Assembly: GCA_002332755.1 (NCBI GenBank)
Contig: DDBO01000107.1
Span: 1 to 12,118, forward strand
Reading direction: 5' to 3'
Source of the DNA: Bacteroidales bacterium UBA2030
GTDB lineage: Bacteria; Bacteroidota; Bacteroidia; Bacteroidales; TTA-H9
Length of the DNA stretch: 12,118 bases
Part shown: positions 1 through 7,394 of the stretch, in pieces
How positions within the stretch are numbered: position 1 is the stretch's first letter
Layout of the letters: the number at the start of each line of letters is the position of its first letter
Notes under the pieces: generated by a model
The model's input: only the letters and a program-made list of their open reading frames with translations
What the model was told of the DNA's origin: nothing
Databases searched by the model: none
Made by a program: the position numbers and the translations under genes

Positions 1-122
1 TCATAGTGCCGCAGAGCCCTTAAAAATTCATAACTTACAAAATTGGCGGTATATATAAGATTTATTAAGCCCCTGTGATATTCATTTCTGAAATGACCCT
101 TGATTTCATCGTCAATTTTCAT
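1..122 (-). CDS. MarR-family transcriptional regulator, N-terminal part only (cut by window edge)
   Basis: An open frame starts with ATG at 122-120 and runs off the left edge, giving 40 residues that begin MKIDDEIKGHFRNEYHR and continue with a hydrophobic helix (GLINLIYTANFVSYEFLR). This N-terminus strongly resembles the small MarR-type winged-helix regulators of Bacteroidota, whose first helix forms the dimer interface. The DNA-binding winged helix would lie outside the window and cannot be checked. The gene is on the same strand as the eleven-gene redox operon and follows its terminator-like hairpin, with a 363-nt gap that probably carries its own promoter. MarR proteins usually repress nearby genes and release DNA on binding phenolic ligands or on thiol oxidation. 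Control of the neighbouring operon is inferred from position. The family call rests on only 40 residues. Confidence 0.72.
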   Translation of the reverse strand, partial: MKIDDEIKGHFRNEYHRGLINLIYTANFVSYEFLRALRHY

Positions 123-289
123 CTTTCTTCATTATTGAGGTGTTTAGTACACTGGGTAATAAAATGTTAGAGATTTCAAGACATTAAATATGGTTTACAA
201 TTTTGAAAAATTTTCCGAGAGAATAAATTTTTCACTTCTACGGTTAAGTTACTTGTTTTTTATGGTTATTATTCCAATTTATTTAAAAG

Positions 290-329
290 AAGCATGCAAA
301 ATTAAGTATCATCATGCTTTGTAATGCAA
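290..329 (-). promoter_or_regulatory. Possible promoter/operator upstream of the MarR gene
   Basis: A perfect 7-bp inverted repeat, AAGCATG (290-296) and CATGCTT (313-319), brackets TAATTTTG on the minus strand (304-297), which fits the Bacteroidota -7 consensus TAnnTTTG. A TTG lies at 329-327, 22 nt upstream, slightly longer than the usual spacing. An inverted repeat around a -7 box is a typical place for MarR autorepression. The element is 168 nt or more from the start codon, so a nearer promoter cannot be excluded. This is a weak prediction. Confidence 0.3.
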
Positions 330-371
330 TATGCCTGAAAATTAAGAATGTTTTCTATTCATTGGACGAAC

Positions 372-411
372 AATAAAAATATCCCCCGCTTGCGTTTTGC
401 ATGCAAGGGAT
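372..411 (-). terminator. Putative intrinsic terminator of the redox operon
   Basis: On the minus strand a stem is formed by ATCCC/GGGAT (outer) and CTTGC/GCAAG (inner) between 381 and 411, with a few bulged bases on one side and a loop of about 9 nt. It is followed directly by a T-rich run (ATATTTTTATTG, 383-372). It lies about 75 nt beyond the stop codon of the MDR gene, where an operon terminator would be expected, and separates that gene from MarR. The T-run is interrupted, so termination may be partial. Confidence 0.55.
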
Positions 412-485
412 AAACTGAAGCAATATTTCTTGTTTAATCCTATTCATTTAAACTTTAAAGATGTAGTCAAGAGTGCTATTTCTCG

Positions 486-1565
486 TTAGAATTTTATCAT
501 AACGGTACTCAGGCCTCCCAAACGTGAGCCAGCCAATTGTATAGCTTCATTGATTTGTTCGAGAGAGAATGATTTCGTTTCGAGTGGTTTGAGGTTCAAA
601 CGACCGGAAGATATCAGACTAAGCATTTCATAAACCTCATAAGTATGGAACCAGATAGAACCTGTGAGATTTATTTCGGTACCCAGCAGGAAGCCATAGG
701 GAATGGTGAGATTGCCAGTTGCCCCGCCCAAACAAACAGCCGTACCACCCTTTTTAAGGGCAAATAAATTTTGTTGGGTTGATGTAGTATCTACATAAGA
801 AAGGCAATCCACATAAGCTTCTACGCCTTTTCCATCAGTAAATTCTTTTATCTTGCCAATAACTTCGCCATCCTGAAGCGATAAAGTTTCTATGATGTTT
901 GGATTGAATTGTTTCAGTCTTTGGAGTCTATCTTTTTTATTGGCAATAGCAATGATTTTAGAAGCACCCATGGCCAAAGCAAGCATTACTGCGCTTGTGC
1001 CTACAGTACCAGTTGCACCATTGATAAGTACCGTCGAACCATAATGAACTCCAGCTCTCTTAAGCGCATGGTAAGCTGTACCCAAATATCCCAGGCGTAC
1101 TGCGTGCTCTAATGGAAATTCTTGTGGAAGTTTGGCTATATTTATTGATGGTGCTTTAATAAATTGGGCAAAACCGCCTTGATACTCATCCAGGAGAGGA
1201 ACATTGGCTGGATCGAAGGCAAACATTCCCTGAAATGCCATGGAATCACTCAAACCTTCCTGTCCCTTCAAAGCAAATTCGTCTGTCTTATAATAAAGCA
1301 TAGAATTTACCCATACATATTGCCCAATGCTTAATCCCTTCACATTCTTTCCCAATTTAGAAATCACACCTACTGCATCGGAACCTAAAATTGTAGGTAA
1401 AGTAGGACGAATAAAATATCCTCCCGGTTGAGATATTTCCTTCATGGAAGGAGCCACAAAAGTAGCTTTTACTTCTACCAGTACATCTTCATCGTTTAGT
1501 TCAGGTACGGGAACTTCTTCTACAACAAAAGGTTTACCAAGTTCATATAATCTTGCAGCTTTCAT
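486..1565 (-). CDS. MDR-family NAD(P)-dependent oxidoreductase lacking zinc ligands (quinone reductase-like)
   Basis: This 359-residue medium-chain dehydrogenase/reductase has a GroES-like N-terminal half (about 1-140) and a Rossmann half containing INGATGTVGTSAV at 181-193. I chose ATG at 1565: an upstream TTG at 1619 would add 18 residues rich in Lys and Asn, while the family N-terminus begins with MKAARLYELGKP. Zinc alcohol dehydrogenases have a Cys in the 'CGTD' segment, a His in 'GHE' and four structural cysteines. Here the equivalent segments read VAPSMKEI and GSD (61-63), and the only two cysteines are C254 and C278. The enzyme is therefore probably zinc-independent, reducing quinones or activated carbonyls/alkenes with NAD(P)H, though its substrate is unknown. 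It is the last gene of the operon, 92 nt after YceI, and is followed by a terminator-like hairpin. Confidence 0.85.
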   Translation of the reverse strand: MKAARLYELGKPFVVEEVPVPELNDEDVLVEVKATFVAPSMKEISQPGGYFIRPTLPTILGSDAVGVISKLGKNVKGLSIGQYVWVNSMLYYKTDEFALKGQEGLSDSMAFQGMFAFDPANVPLLDEYQGGFAQFIKAPSINIAKLPQEFPLEHAVRLGYLGTAYHALKRAGVHYGSTVLINGATGTVGTSAVMLALAMGASKIIAIANKKDRLQRLKQFNPNIIETLSLQDGEVIGKIKEFTDGKGVEAYVDCLSYVDTTSTQQNLFALKKGGTAVCLGGATGNLTIPYGFLLGTEINLTGSIWFHTYEVYEMLSLISSGRLNLKPLETKSFSLEQINEAIQLAGSRLGGLSTVMIKF

Positions 1566-1657
1566 AGTTTTATTAATTAACTTTAATTTAAATTTTTGAT
1601 TTTGCAACGAATGCTTCAAGAGGATTATTTATCCGATTGAGAGCATACCATTAAACG

Positions 1658-2251
1658 TTATTTTTTAATAATTTCGAGAGAAATATTGAGAAATACTTCA
1701 CGTCCGACCATGGGAGCGCCGGAAGGCATTGGGAAACCAAAGGATGATATCCCAAAGTCATCGCGATTTAGTACTCCCTTTATCATAAATCCAGCCTTTT
1801 GAACCTTCATCTGTTCCTCATAAGCCTGTCCGAAATAAGTTACATCAAGAACAATAGGTTTAGTGACTCCATGCATGGTCAAATTACCAGTGAGCTGATA
1901 ATTGTTACCATAAGTACGTTCCATTTTGGTGCTTACAAAATGGATATCAGGATATTTTTGAACATCGAAGAAATCGGCTGAGCGTAAATGTTCGTCTCTT
2001 GGCTGAACATCCGTATTAATACTTGCAGCTTTGATGAGTATGTCGGCTTTTGCATCGGAAAAATCTTCCTTAGAAGCCATAATAGTTCCACTAAAGTCGT
2101 TGAATTCTCCCTCTACGAGCGATATTCCCATGTGAGAAATCTTGAAACCGATATTAGTGTGCATATTGTCGATGATCCAAGTAGAGGTTTGTGCCTTAAC
2201 AAAGAAGGTCAACGATAATAACAAACTAGATAACAATACGAGCTTTTTCAT
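1658..2251 (-). CDS. YceI-family periplasmic lipid/polyisoprenoid-binding protein
   Basis: The protein has 197 residues and starts with a Sec signal peptide (MKKLVLLSSLLLSLTFFVKA, probable cleavage before Q21). The mature part matches the YceI lipocalin-like beta-barrel: a W-x-I-D-x2-H-T start (about 25-32), then FKISHMGISLVEGEFNDFSG, FVSTKM, and the conserved LTGNLTMHGVTKPIVLDV strand pair. Members of this family bind amphiphiles such as isoprenoid quinones or fatty-acid derivatives in the periplasm and are often induced by stress. The gene sits between the SDR (71-nt gap) and MDR (92-nt gap) genes. It and the alpha/beta hydrolase are the only exported products of the operon. YceI genes frequently neighbour MarR regulators and quinone-active reductases, which fits an isoprenoid or quinone link here, although no ligand can be read from the sequence. 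Confidence 0.92.
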   Translation of the reverse strand: MKKLVLLSSLLLSLTFFVKAQTSTWIIDNMHTNIGFKISHMGISLVEGEFNDFSGTIMASKEDFSDAKADILIKAASINTDVQPRDEHLRSADFFDVQKYPDIHFVSTKMERTYGNNYQLTGNLTMHGVTKPIVLDVTYFGQAYEEQMKVQKAGFMIKGVLNRDDFGISSFGFPMPSGAPMVGREVFLNISLEIIKK

Positions 2252-2322
2252 AATTTAATAAGATTTACGTTAATAATTAGATTAGTTAATGGTTTAGATT
2301 TAGTTAAAATACTAATAATCAA

Positions 2323-3087
2323 TCAATCAGCCACTGAACCACCATCGACGGACAATATGGTTCCAGTGACGAAGGAAGCCTTGTTGGAGGCCAGCCAAAT
2401 AGCAGCTTCGGCAATTTCGGTAGGATCGGCTACTCTTTTAATAGGAAGATATGAGGCCACCTCTTTTTCACTGGGTGCGCCTTCTATCAAATCTTTGGTC
2501 ATGCCGGTGCGTGTCATGCCTGGGGCAATGGCATTTATTCTTATGTTTTTATCGGCAAATTCTATGGCAGCGAGTTTTGTTAAGCCCACAATGCCATGTT
2601 TTGCTGCAACGTAAGCAGGATTAAGGCCGGGAAGAGCAATTAATCCAGCATCGGAAGCGGTGTTTACTATTGCTCCATGTCCCTGTTTGAGCATCTGTAT
2701 AATTTCATGTTTCATACATAACCATGTTCCCTTGAGATTAATGTTTATCAAACGATCCCAATCGGCGGAGTCGTAATCAATGGTTGTTTTTCCTAATTTC
2801 CCGGGAATGGCAGCATTATTAAATGCACAATCGAGATGGCCATAAAGTTCGACTACCTTTTGGATTAGCTCGATTACTTGCGTTTCGTTGGAAATGTCTG
2901 TCTTGATATAAATGGCTTCTCCATTTTCACTCCGGATTAAATCAATGGTTTCATTACCGGCAGTTTCATTCACATCCACAGCTATAACCTTTGCTCCTTC
3001 ACGAGCAAAGCCAAGAGCCGCTGCTTTACCAATTCCTGAACCGGCCCCAGTTACAAGAACTGTTTTGTTTTCAAATAGTTTATTCAT
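2323..3087 (-). CDS. Short-chain dehydrogenase/reductase (classical SDR)
   Basis: This 254-residue protein is a complete classical SDR. The cofactor motif TGAGSGIG is at 13-20, and an acidic residue, D38, at the end of the second strand suggests NAD(H) preference. The NNAA motif is at 90-93. The catalytic set is intact: N117, S145, Y159 and K163 (Y-V-A-A-K). A PGM-x-R-T segment and a C-terminal DGG follow, as in FabG-like and glucose/steroid dehydrogenase-like members. Such enzymes oxidise alcohols or reduce ketones, but substrate cannot be inferred. The start is a plain ATG with the glycine motif at the usual distance. It lies 94 nt after the OYE gene and 71 nt before YceI on the same strand, so co-transcription is likely though less tight than upstream in the operon. 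Confidence 0.9.
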   Translation of the reverse strand: MNKLFENKTVLVTGAGSGIGKAAALGFAREGAKVIAVDVNETAGNETIDLIRSENGEAIYIKTDISNETQVIELIQKVVELYGHLDCAFNNAAIPGKLGKTTIDYDSADWDRLININLKGTWLCMKHEIIQMLKQGHGAIVNTASDAGLIALPGLNPAYVAAKHGIVGLTKLAAIEFADKNIRINAIAPGMTRTGMTKDLIEGAPSEKEVASYLPIKRVADPTEIAEAAIWLASNKASFVTGTILSVDGGSVAD

Positions 3088-3181
3088 GGATATTAAAATT
3101 TATTTTGTTAGTTAATTTTTTATAAAAAGATTTTAATACTTAGGAGAGACCCCTTATGGTCGTGAAGCTTTCCAGTAATTT

Positions 3182-5113
3182 TTAGTTGAGATGAACGCTC
3201 AAGCTCATAGCATCAGCTAAAGCTGCACCTGTATTACGCGGAGCCGCAGCATCACCAATAACATAAACATTCTGAAGTTTGTTCCTCAGCTGGTTGTAAA
3301 GAGAATTATTGGCCACTTTCATTCCTGTCATTACGATGGCTTCTATTCCCTCAATGGTTGTGGTGGTGTTGAAATACGGGTTTAATAAGGTTGCTCTGCC
3401 ATTTTCGAAGTTAATCATAACTGACATGGGATGAAGAATAACTTTTTTTGTTCCCAAACGGCGATAAATTGGAAGCAATACAGTTGAAACCTCATTGTCT
3501 TGGCCGTTGAAAAATACTGGAGATGCCCAATGAACGGTTTTACCTTGGTTGGCTAAATGTTCTACAGCTCCCGTACCTTCAATGTTGGCGTCGAAATCCA
3601 TGACGAGGATGGTTTCACCCTTCACCTTGTTTTCAATTACGTCCTCGACGGAATAGGTTCCTTGACTATGGGTAAGTTGAGACCCTATGGCGATAATGGT
3701 TATATCTGGTTTTTCGGCCAAAATATCGGCTTCGGAAGCCAGTGTGTTGAGTCGAATATCGACCTTAAGTTTCTTCAGGGCATGTTTTAGATATCTGGCG
3801 GTTCCAGCCATTTCTTCTTTCTGTGGCAAGCTGCTTTCCAGCTTTATTCTGCCACCCAGTTCGTTGGTTTGTTCGAAAAGCACAACCTGATGTCCCTTTT
3901 GTGCAGCTATCTCAGCTGCTTTCATTCCAGCAGGCCCACCACCCACAATTACTACCTTTTTGACCTCGTTAGATTTGCTGAAGAGTTTTTCGCGAGAAAA
4001 TTCTTCTTCAAAACCTGCTGCAGGATTAACCACACAGCTTATAGCGCGGTTTTGCAATAGACGACCAATACATTTTTGATTGCAACCTATACATTCTACA
4101 ATATCCTCTATTTCTCCTTCCTCGACTTTTTTAACCCAATAAGGCTCAGCAATTAGCTCCCTCGCCATCCCAATTAAATCGGCACTGCCTTCCTGCAAGG
4201 TTTTTTCTGCCATTTCGGGACGAATAATTCTTCCACTTGCTACAACAGGAACGTTAACCGCATTTTTGATGCGTGCAATTGCCTTGAGATGTAAACCCTG
4301 TTCATAATTTAATGAAGGCAAGGTTTTTTCCATGCTTTCCCAGTTTCCGTAATCAGTATTGATATAATCTACATAAGGACTGAAAAGTTTTGCATACTCT
4401 ATTCCATCCTCAATCGAATACCCTTTGGGTGTGAATTCATCTATGCATAGCCTGATACCAAGAGGTTTACTGCCTATGTTCTTTCTGATCTCCTGAAGCA
4501 CTTCAATAACGATACGAGCTCTTTTTCCCAGCGTTCCTCCGTACTCATCGTTTCTGAGGTTAGTGGCTGGCGAAAGAAACTGTCTTAAAATTCCATCGTG
4601 AGCTGCCTTAATTTCGAATCCATCGAAATTGGCTTCGAGAAGCACTTTTGAGGCTTCACCAAATGCTTTTACTAAGGTATGAATGTCATCGATTGTCATT
4701 TCCTTAGGAATTTCCCTAACCGTCATATCTGGTATGGCAGACGGTGCCCAAGTGGCTTGAAGCGTTTCTATACTCTTGGTTTGATTCCCATAATGGGTCA
4801 TTTGAGCAAAGATTTTCGTCCCATAACCGTGTACTGCATCAGTAATTTCTTTTAAGCCCGAAATGCTTTCCTTCTTGGCTGCAACTTGACATGAATAAAA
4901 ACCAGTTGGATGAACCCCAAGACTGGGTACGACGATAAGACCTACACCTCCCTTGGCCCTTTCTTCATAGTAGTACTTTTGTTTCTTGGTCGGAAGATGG
5001 TCTTCTGAACCATAGTACATTTCGTGAGGCAAAAAAACTACACGATTTTTTAGCTCTACTCCTTTTATTTGAAAAGGAGTAAGCAAGTTCTGAAAAGCAG
5101 TTTTTGTTTCCAT
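3182..5113 (-). CDS. Old-yellow-enzyme-type NADH:flavin oxidoreductase with 4Fe-4S and FAD domains (FadH/TMADH-like)
   Basis: The 643 residues have the three-part layout of 2,4-dienoyl-CoA reductase (FadH) and trimethylamine dehydrogenase: an FMN TIM barrel (about 8-335), an iron-sulfur motif C341-x2-C344-x3-C348-x11-C360, and a dinucleotide-binding domain with GGGPAGMKAAE at 391-401 and a FAD closing motif YVIGDAAAPRNTGAAL near 617-632. The barrel keeps QFLSP-x-TNLRNDEYGG (178-193) and the phosphate-binding ASGR (292-295). Against my memory of OYE1 and FadH, the usual catalytic Tyr is replaced by Gly (G174 in AAHDGIL), and the FadH His in 'IGWHE' by Trp (W258). The substrate may therefore not be a classical dienoyl-CoA. 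Expected chemistry is NAD(P)H-driven alkene reduction or oxidative demethylation. It follows the hydrolase gene after 23 nt, consistent with an operon. Confidence 0.9.
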   Translation of the reverse strand: METKTAFQNLLTPFQIKGVELKNRVVFLPHEMYYGSEDHLPTKKQKYYYEERAKGGVGLIVVPSLGVHPTGFYSCQVAAKKESISGLKEITDAVHGYGTKIFAQMTHYGNQTKSIETLQATWAPSAIPDMTVREIPKEMTIDDIHTLVKAFGEASKVLLEANFDGFEIKAAHDGILRQFLSPATNLRNDEYGGTLGKRARIVIEVLQEIRKNIGSKPLGIRLCIDEFTPKGYSIEDGIEYAKLFSPYVDYINTDYGNWESMEKTLPSLNYEQGLHLKAIARIKNAVNVPVVASGRIIRPEMAEKTLQEGSADLIGMARELIAEPYWVKKVEEGEIEDIVECIGCNQKCIGRLLQNRAISCVVNPAAGFEEEFSREKLFSKSNEVKKVVIVGGGPAGMKAAEIAAQKGHQVVLFEQTNELGGRIKLESSLPQKEEMAGTARYLKHALKKLKVDIRLNTLASEADILAEKPDITIIAIGSQLTHSQGTYSVEDVIENKVKGETILVMDFDANIEGTGAVEHLANQGKTVHWASPVFFNGQDNEVSTVLLPIYRRLGTKKVILHPMSVMINFENGRATLLNPYFNTTTTIEGIEAIVMTGMKVANNSLYNQLRNKLQNVYVIGDAAAPRNTGAALADAMSLSVHLN

Positions 5114-5136
5114 AATAGAACCGCCTGATTTTTTAA

Positions 5137-6135
5137 TTAAATTCGGATAAATTGTATTAAGGCTTGTATAAAGCTTTCGAAATTTTCAATATGGGGTAAA
5201 TGACCTACATTTTCGAGCTCAACCAGTTTTGAATTTGGAATTTTAGCTGCCGTAATTTTACCTAAGCGTTTGTAATCGCCCATTTTATCGGCAAGTTCCT
5301 TACTCATCAGTTGTTTGCCAAGGGCTGTCTTATCTCTTGTCCCTATTATCAGCAAGGTGGGGCAAAGTATATTTTCAAATTCGTATAATACAGGTTGAGT
5401 AAAAATCATATCGAAGGTTAAGGCTGCATTCCATGCAATCCGGGGATAATCAGAATTAAGGGTCCAACCTGATTGTAACATGACCCATTCTTCATATTCA
5501 GGTTTCCAGTGTCCATCATAATAATTGTCGAGCTGATAGGATTTTATTTTCTCATACGTCTGGCCTAATTCTACCTGATACCACCAATCTATGGGCTTGT
5601 AAGGCACCATCAATTTCCAGTCTTCCAAACCAATAGGATTTTCGAGAATCAATTTTTCGGTAGTTTCAGGATACATCAGAGCGAAACGCGTGGCCAGCAT
5701 TCCCCCCATGGAGTGCCCCAATACGATGGCTTTTTTAATGCCAATGTGATCTAATAAATCTTTTGTATTGATGGCTAATTGCTGAAAAGTGTAATTAAAA
5801 CTTTGAGGTTTTGAAGATTTGCCAAATCCGATCTGGTCGGGAACTATTACTCGAAACCCTTCCTCGGTCAGTCTTTCAATAGTACTTCTCCAATAGGCTC
5901 CATTGAAATTTTTGCCATGCAACAAAACCACATTTTTACCATTGAAATTCTTAGGCACGACGTCCATATAAGCCATCTTTAAATCCTGTTGCTGTATATT
6001 CAAGTTAAAATACTGAACTTGATATGGATATTCATAATTGTTCAACATGATGTCCATCCATTTATTCCCATCTTGGCAATAAACCGAAAACATCGAACAA
6101 ACAAAGGCAAGCATAAAATTCATCCTCATCATCAT
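5137..6135 (-). CDS. Secreted alpha/beta-fold hydrolase
   Basis: This 332-residue protein has an N-terminal signal sequence (MMMRMNFMLAFVCSMFSVYC, cleavage around residue 20). C20 is not in a good lipobox, so I favour a soluble periplasmic form over a lipoprotein. The hydrolase core has an oxyanion-hole segment LLHGKNFNG (71-79), the nucleophile elbow GHSMGG with S142, the acid D268 in GTRDKTALG, and H312 in NVGHLPHIE, so the triad is complete. A cap region rich in Trp and Tyr (about 170-235) probably shapes the substrate pocket. It resembles haloalkane-dehalogenase/epoxide-hydrolase/esterase relatives, and substrate cannot be assigned. Its ATG overlaps the TGA of the upstream thioesterase gene (ATGA), so the two are translationally coupled. 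Additional in-frame ATGs two, three and five codons in make the exact start uncertain. Confidence 0.87.
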   Translation of the reverse strand: MMMRMNFMLAFVCSMFSVYCQDGNKWMDIMLNNYEYPYQVQYFNLNIQQQDLKMAYMDVVPKNFNGKNVVLLHGKNFNGAYWRSTIERLTEEGFRVIVPDQIGFGKSSKPQSFNYTFQQLAINTKDLLDHIGIKKAIVLGHSMGGMLATRFALMYPETTEKLILENPIGLEDWKLMVPYKPIDWWYQVELGQTYEKIKSYQLDNYYDGHWKPEYEEWVMLQSGWTLNSDYPRIAWNAALTFDMIFTQPVLYEFENILCPTLLIIGTRDKTALGKQLMSKELADKMGDYKRLGKITAAKIPNSKLVELENVGHLPHIENFESFIQALIQFIRI

Positions 6136-6578
6136 TCAACCTCGTTTTTTGGTATTACGTATAAGCCTTCAGCTTGGGCATAGAGTTTTTGATTTTCATC
6201 GAATAACTGACCTGTAATGAAAATTTTTCTTCTTTCTGTTTTCTGGAGATGTGATTCTACATAAAATAATGATTCAACAGGTAAGGGAGATATGTAGTCT
6301 ATTTTAAGGCTGGCTGTGAATGCAGCCTGATTGTTAATCAGGGTGATGGCTCCCATACATTCATCGAAGACTGCAGCAATTGCTCCTCCATGAACTATAC
6401 CGGGTTTTCCTTGAGCTCCTCTTAGAAATTGGACCCTTGCATAAAAACTTTGATTATCATTGGGATCCTTAAAATATTGAATTTCAATATTGTTTTGTTG
6501 AACTCCCGAAACAAAAGATTCAGTAAACCCTTGCATATCGAAGGGTTCCATCGTCTTGATCTGGGTGTCTGTTTTCAT
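6132..6578 (-). CDS. PaaI-like hotdog-fold thioesterase
   Basis: At 148 residues this has the normal length of a single-domain 4HBT/PaaI thioesterase. The signature is clear: GKPGIVHGGAIAAVFDECMG at 57-76, with the HGG turn (63-65) and D72 on the central hotdog helix, followed by strands ASLKIDYISPLP and VESHLQKTERRKIFITGQL. Enzymes of this family hydrolyse acyl-CoA or aryl-CoA thioesters as homodimers or tetramers in the cytoplasm. They are common beside aromatic or fatty-acid catabolic genes, where they release trapped CoA. Its stop codon overlaps the start of the exported hydrolase gene by 4 nt, and FrnE ends 56 nt upstream. The native acyl group is unknown. An internal ATG at codon 10 could be an alternative start, but the first ATG is plausible. 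Confidence 0.85.
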   Translation of the reverse strand: MKTDTQIKTMEPFDMQGFTESFVSGVQQNNIEIQYFKDPNDNQSFYARVQFLRGAQGKPGIVHGGAIAAVFDECMGAITLINNQAAFTASLKIDYISPLPVESLFYVESHLQKTERRKIFITGQLFDENQKLYAQAEGLYVIPKNEVE

Positions 6579-6634
6579 ATCAGGTCATTAGATTAAAATA
6601 ATAAGGATAATATACATTCAATGCGTAGGTTCAA

Positions 6635-7366
6635 TCATAAGGAACAGCCGTCAGGGCCACATACCCCGGGGTTATTTGATGAAAACTCAATAATTTCTGG
6701 TTTTTGATGATCGGCAAAAGCTCTATTAAGTGCTTGCATGAAAATTTCTACGTTTTGAGCTCCTGAAATAGCATATTTATCGTCGAAAAGAAAATAGGGA
6801 ACACCTGAGATACCAAGCTGTTTGGCATGGGCAATGTCATGCTTTACTTCATCAGAATAAGCATCTGAATATAAAACCTCTTTGGTTTCTTTCTCCTCTA
6901 AACCAATAGAAATAGCAATCCTGAGCAGGGTTTCATCGTCATCGATATTCTGCCCTTGAGTGAAATAGGCAGCAAAAAGACTCTCCTCAAGCTCGTTTTG
7001 TTTGTTATATTTTTTTGCCAGATGTAATAGCCGATGAGCCTTGAACGAATTTACAACCAAAGTCTTATCGAGATGGTAGTCGAGCCCTACCTCCTTGGCC
7101 ATTTCGTTTATATAATCGATAGAATTGCTAAGACGGTAAAGGGGCATTCCCTGCTCTTCCGACAACTTTTGAAGAGTTGTTTTGGAAGGATTGGTAACTG
7201 CAAATGGATCGAGTTGAAAACTTCTCCAGATTATCTTTACCTGTTCGCTGTGCGGAAATTGTTGCAGTGCTTTTTCAAGACGTCGTTTTCCTATATAACA
7301 AAATGGACAGACAACATCGCTCCATATTTCAACTATTAACGAGCTATCTTCGTTTTTTGTTTCCAT
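6635..7366 (-). CDS. FrnE-type DsbA-family oxidoreductase with CPFC and C-terminal CX4C
   Basis: The 243-residue thioredoxin-fold protein begins with IVEIWSDVVCPFCYIGKRRLE. The active-site pair C20-P-F-C23 sits at the start of the first helix, and the DVVCP-x-CYIGKRR block is diagnostic of FrnE. The cis-proline is P190 (GISGVPYF), followed by the conserved SGAQ at 201-204. The C-terminus ends in C236-G-P-D-G-C241-SL, a second dithiol like the CX4C motif reported for Deinococcus radiodurans FrnE. There is no signal peptide, so a cytoplasmic role is expected, probably disulfide isomerisation/reduction or oxidative-stress protection, or transfer chemistry related to glutathione S-transferase kappa. 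It lies 28 nt after the hydroxyacid dehydrogenase. A more divergent paralogue is encoded two genes upstream in the same operon. Confidence 0.88.
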   Translation of the reverse strand: METKNEDSSLIVEIWSDVVCPFCYIGKRRLEKALQQFPHSEQVKIIWRSFQLDPFAVTNPSKTTLQKLSEEQGMPLYRLSNSIDYINEMAKEVGLDYHLDKTLVVNSFKAHRLLHLAKKYNKQNELEESLFAAYFTQGQNIDDDETLLRIAISIGLEEKETKEVLYSDAYSDEVKHDIAHAKQLGISGVPYFLFDDKYAISGAQNVEIFMQALNRAFADHQKPEIIEFSSNNPGVCGPDGCSL

Positions 7367-7394
7367 AGATTCTTTTAATTTAAAGTATTAATTT

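Larger units (their letters stand above)
123..485. other. Intergenic region between the MarR gene and the operon end
   Basis: This 363-nt stretch has no plausible coding frame on either strand. It holds a terminator-like hairpin (372-411) for the operon and an inverted repeat with a weak promoter-like element (290-329) that could serve the MarR gene. The remaining sequence, 123-289, is AT-rich and forms the long leader or proximal promoter region of the MarR gene. I see no further convincing structure there. Confidence 0.6.

Noticed and set aside
290..404. Repeated GCATGC hexamers (292-297 and 399-404) as direct repeats of a regulatory site
   Set aside because: Two copies of a self-complementary hexamer can occur by chance, and the second is within the terminator stem-loop.
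1566..1619. TTG-initiated 18-residue extension of the MDR protein
   Set aside because: The extension is Lys/Asn-rich and unlike the family N-terminus. ATG at 1565 gives the expected MKAARLYELGKP start.
5137..6135. Alpha/beta hydrolase as a lipoprotein with C20 as the acylated residue
   Set aside because: The residues before C20 (S-V-Y) do not form a good lipobox, so a signal-peptidase-I substrate is more likely.
7034..7339. Plus-strand 101-codon open frame inside the FrnE gene
   Set aside because: It is wholly antisense to a gene with clear motifs, and its product has no recognisable domain, so it is a shadow frame.
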